From positions 73,267,106 through 73,331,105 of the forward strand of contig NW_023601104.1 of assembly GCF_014898055.3 (NCBI RefSeq): DNA of 64,000 nucleotides. Direction: 5' to 3'. Made by a program: the position numbers and the translations under genes. The notes beneath the pieces are model-generated. The model was not told the origin of the DNA, did no database searches, and saw nothing but the letters and a program-made list of their open reading frames with translations. Positions 60,790 through 64,000 of this stretch are shown in pieces (within the stretch, counting starts at the first letter, position 1; each line of letters opens with the position of its first letter). The DNA is from Talpa occidentalis. Lineage: Eukaryota; Chordata; Mammalia; Eulipotyphla; Talpidae.

Positions 60790-60820
60790 CTGTGCCCAGT
60801 GCTTGTATAAATAAATAGAT

Positions 60821-60851
<31 letters not shown>

Positions 60852-60852
60852 C
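60790..60852 (+). mobile_element. Tail-only SINE fragment with TSD
   Basis: Only the last ~35 bp of the SINE A consensus (gcccagtgcttgtataaata, then AATC) plus poly(A), yet flanked by a perfect 12-bp TSD tccaggcaggaa at 60778-60789 and 60853-60864. This shows extreme 5' truncation on insertion, not later decay. Confidence 0.88.
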
Positions 60853-60864
60853 TCCAGGCAGGAA

Positions 60865-63224
60865 ACCCAGTGTTAGTAATGTTTGTATGAACTATGGCAA
60901 CCTTTTATAGACAGAAGCTTTATGCAAGCCTCTGTTACAAGCCAAGGCAAATTTCTACATCTCCAGTGGCACTTTGGGAGAAGCCTGCATTGCTGACAGT
61001 TCAAAGTCCTATTGCGTCATATGTTTGGTATTTAGTCATCAAATATTAGGAAATGTGAAGACAAAAAGGTCCCATGGTAGAAAGGGACACTTGCTCTTCA
61101 GCCAATTAATACCACAGCAGGAGACACATGAGCAGATAAAAATGGAATGTAATTATTACATGGTATGTTGCGTTGACAACACCGGACTGACAAACGGGAG
61201 TCATGGAGACCCATAATGGTAAAATAAGGTTTTTGAGGCCAACTTGAAAATCCATCATCTCTGATTTCTTCACAGATTCATTTATGCTTCCTAACTTTTC
61301 AAACTTTTCCTTAAGGTTCATTTTAAGCTAAAACACTATAAATATTTCTATAAATCATAGATCCTCCATTACTAGTCAACCTAAATGAGATCACTTAGGG
61401 AAATATAATTTCCTGTTTCTATGTTGCTTCATAGAGATAAAAGTATTTTCTGGGGCAACTCTATTTTAAGCCAAATTTGATTGCATGGAAACCAACTCAC
61501 AATTGTTTAAGAAAAGCACAATGTTTTTGATTTTTTAAAGTGTCAACTAAACTCAAATTTCTGTCATTTAAGCTTGGGACTATCTTTTCTTGACTTTTAT
61601 ATACTGACGGCCTTGTAGAGCTCTTTAAGAAATTTGTTTCTGGCCACATATTATTTTTCAATTTAACAAATCTCATTCTCCTTTCCCTTCTAACAATTCC
61701 TACCTCCTCTAGCAAATACTCTCTTCTTCCTCTATAATTTACTTCTTTGAATTTAGATTCTTTATTAGAAGTCAACTTTTTCTGTTCCTAATTTTCTTTT
61801 ACCAGATAAACAGTCATATAAATAAGTGACTTTGTATATCATCAGGACACACCTGGGAAGAACTTCCCTACTTTCTGAAAATTAACATGCAACTATGCAG
61901 GTCTTTACTTAATGAAGTAAAGCCCTCTGAGAAGAATAAAATCCAGATGAGAGGTAGGACTCTGTAAAAAGAATTGAACTAACTGCTAAGCTATCAGGGT
62001 ATAGCATTTCAATGGTATTCAAATTCATCCTCTCAGATCTTAGGCCATCTGGAAGGGGTACAGCTGACCCCCATCCTCTGAGTGAGTACATGATTCAGAT
62101 CTACCAATCAGAAAATGTTGTTCCCCTTGCCTTACTTAGTGCTTTGGGGATAGGCATGTGATTTAAATCTACGATCCTAAAGAATTTGACCTCCAGACTT
62201 TACAATCTTAAAAAGAGCTTTTGTTTACATAGCTTATATGTATTATATTTACTGTATTAATTTTTAACATAAAAATATACATACATTCCATTAGCTATTG
62301 AAATGATGGTACATCATATAGTTCCACTGTCTCTAATGAGAAAATAGTAGAAAGTAGACAAATAATGCCTTTAGTATAACAATATATTTCACTTTGCAAA
62401 CCCTCTGAAAGTGTCTTTGAGTCTCCAGGTTTCCCTAGACAGATGCAAAAACTACTAATTTAGATTATATACTAGAGAGACCAATACTATCTTTGCCACT
62501 ATGTACAAAGCGCATGTGAGAAGTTAACAAGGAAGAAAGCATAGCTGAAAGATGGCATCTTGGTGGCATGGCTTCAGATTCTGAATCTAGTCAATTCTGA
62601 AACTATACACGTCTGAACTTCCTAACAGCATTAGCCAATGAATTCCTTTTGATTTAAACTAGGATCAGTCATTTACAACTAAAATATCTTCGTACATCTG
62701 GATTTCCAGTTGAGGACTTCAAAAGGAAGAGTAAGGGTGAGGAAATACAAAGGACTGGGGCACAGAGTAATTATTCAAGCAGCAATCTGGGCAGCAAAAA
62801 TAGAAAATCAAAGGTCCAAGGAAAATTTAAAATTTATTTTAATAAACATGGCAGACCCTGGAAAACACTGTCCTAAGTGTTCCCAAATTAGTGCCACCAG
62901 ACTCCAAGGGCAATTGAGGTGACTCAGCTTCATTTTACTAAAAGATAACAAGGGCATTAGAATAAAAGCGAAATGTCAGTATTATTAGGTGGCATGAATA
63001 AATTTATTTGACCAGACTGGAAAATTCTAATTTAGAAAACTACTTCTGGGGGTAAAGCATTAGGATACTTTGGCCAAATATTAGAAGTTTCCCCAGTATT
63101 TTTTATTCTATGGACCTATATTGTGTTTAATTTCTAAGTCCTAGTTTTTAAAGAAATCATGAATCTTTTCTCATTTTGATTTTTTAATTTCTGTTTTTAT
63201 AGATAATTTCAATCTATCAGTTGC
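60865..63224. other. Intergenic, nothing recognised
   Basis: AT-rich sequence downstream of CCDC196. Open frames at 60974-61321 and 61497-61775 are short and unlike known proteins. Confidence 0.6.
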
Positions 63225-63640
63225 CTATAATGGCCTGAATAGTGCCCCTCTAAATTTTACATCTACTTAGAAACTCAGAATGTGACTTCTTTGGAAACTG
63301 ATCTTTGTAGGGTAATTAGTTAAATCCAATGACTGATCCTTATAGAAAGGCAAGTGAAAATACACACAGGCAAGAACCGGTAAAGATGGAAAAGATTAGA
63401 GTGGGTACAGCTAAACGCTAGGGAATGCTGAGGATTCCCAGCAACCACTAGAAGCCAATAACAGGCACAGAGAATTCTTTGCTAGAGGGGAAGCTTCTTC
63501 CCTCAGAGGGAGGGTAGCTTTGTTGATACCTTGATTTCAGACTTTCAGTCTTTAGAACCATGAATATAAATTGATTTTGTTTTAAGCCAGCCAGTCTGGC
63601 ACTTAGTCATAGCAGCCTGAGGACCTAAAACATGGCCTAA
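63225..63640 (+). repeat. Ancient mammalian repeat, plus copy
   Basis: 'actcagaatgtgacttcttt', 'gatccttatagaaaggcaag', 'gataccttgatttcagactt' and 'ttgttttaagccagccagtc' in order; same family as 21725-22050. Possibly MaLR-related. Confidence 0.5.
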
Positions 63641-63734
63641 TTTAGCCAATGTAAAGTTCATTTTGACTATAATCTAGCTGCTTCTGGGGAAAAATAATAG
63701 GTTAAAATCATCCCAAGCTTTGCTTTGTATCCAT

Positions 63735-63850
63735 TAAAAACTTGCTAAACACACATAACAAAACTTACCATTTTAAAGTGCACAGTTCAGAGGCATTAAT
63801 TATATTCAAAATGTGGCTTTCACCCCTTAGAGTAAGTTTTTTCCTTCTTT
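63735..63850 (+). repeat. Old L1 3' UTR fragment
   Basis: 'acacataacaaaacttacca' and 'agtgcacagttcagaggcat' match the same L1 3' UTR type as 4515-4965. Confidence 0.65.
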
Positions 63851-64000
63851 ATATTGAAACTGATTAACCATAGGAAAGCTTAAGTATGAGGAGGGTAAAG
63901 TGCACACTATTACTAGGCAAAATTCAGCCTTTACTCATTCAGTAATTCATTTCTACTGATAAAGTTTCATCTTCAAATGAAAGTCATTATGAAAGCCTCT

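Noticed and set aside
1..64000. Search for an undescribed defence, mobile or biosynthetic gene system.
   Set aside because: Apart from CCDC196, one retrocopy and transposable elements, I see no gene cluster that could form such a system.

Overview
This is a gene-poor, AT-rich stretch of a placental mammal nuclear genome. The signs are spliced exons with GT-AG introns, MIR and L2 relics, L1M fragments, young L1 insertions with target-site duplications (TSDs), and one 100-N assembly gap. The dominant young repeat is a tRNA-derived SINE of the T+ class (AATAAA plus TCTTT in the tail) with 19 recognisable copies. An LTR with a tRNA-Glu-like end suggests a laurasiatherian; a bat is possible, but I cannot fix the species from sequence alone.

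One protein-coding gene is supported. Ten coding exons on the + strand between 46215 and 59153 join in one frame into a 312-residue, lysine/glutamate-rich coiled-coil protein that I recognise as CCDC196. In human this gene lies in the sparse interval between FUT8 and GPHN, which fits the emptiness around it. Intron 5 has a GC donor. Intron 8 is large and holds two antisense L1 pieces. The C-terminal tail appears frameshifted relative to the human protein as I remember it.

Layout. 1-5160: old repeats, two SINEs and a split 110-bp duplication. 5190-5907: a GC-rich processed copy of MRPL55 with poly(A) and TSD, whose mature-protein region is still open. 7690-8815: a three-layer nest of L1 plus two SINEs. 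10826-11168: the 5' end of an L1 running into the assembly gap. 11169-17325: mostly unremarkable, with two SINEs. 17326-18930: a decayed LTR retrotransposon with two LTRs and a Lys-type primer-binding site but no gag or pol. 20590-25172: a SINE cluster. 25180-31834: an AT-rich desert. 31846-33500: a SINE, then an antisense LTR (itself split by a SINE) inserted into an old L1M. 35090-36243: a local duplication ending in CA repeats. 38049-44604: three SINEs. 46215-59153: CCDC196. 59160-64000: old repeats and one tail-only SINE fragment.

There is no operon-like organisation and no bacterial-style system. The most useful observations concern the CCDC196 gene model, the MRPL55 retrocopy, the SINE family and the nested insertions. 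Similarity statements about known families come from memory and pattern recognition, not from a search.
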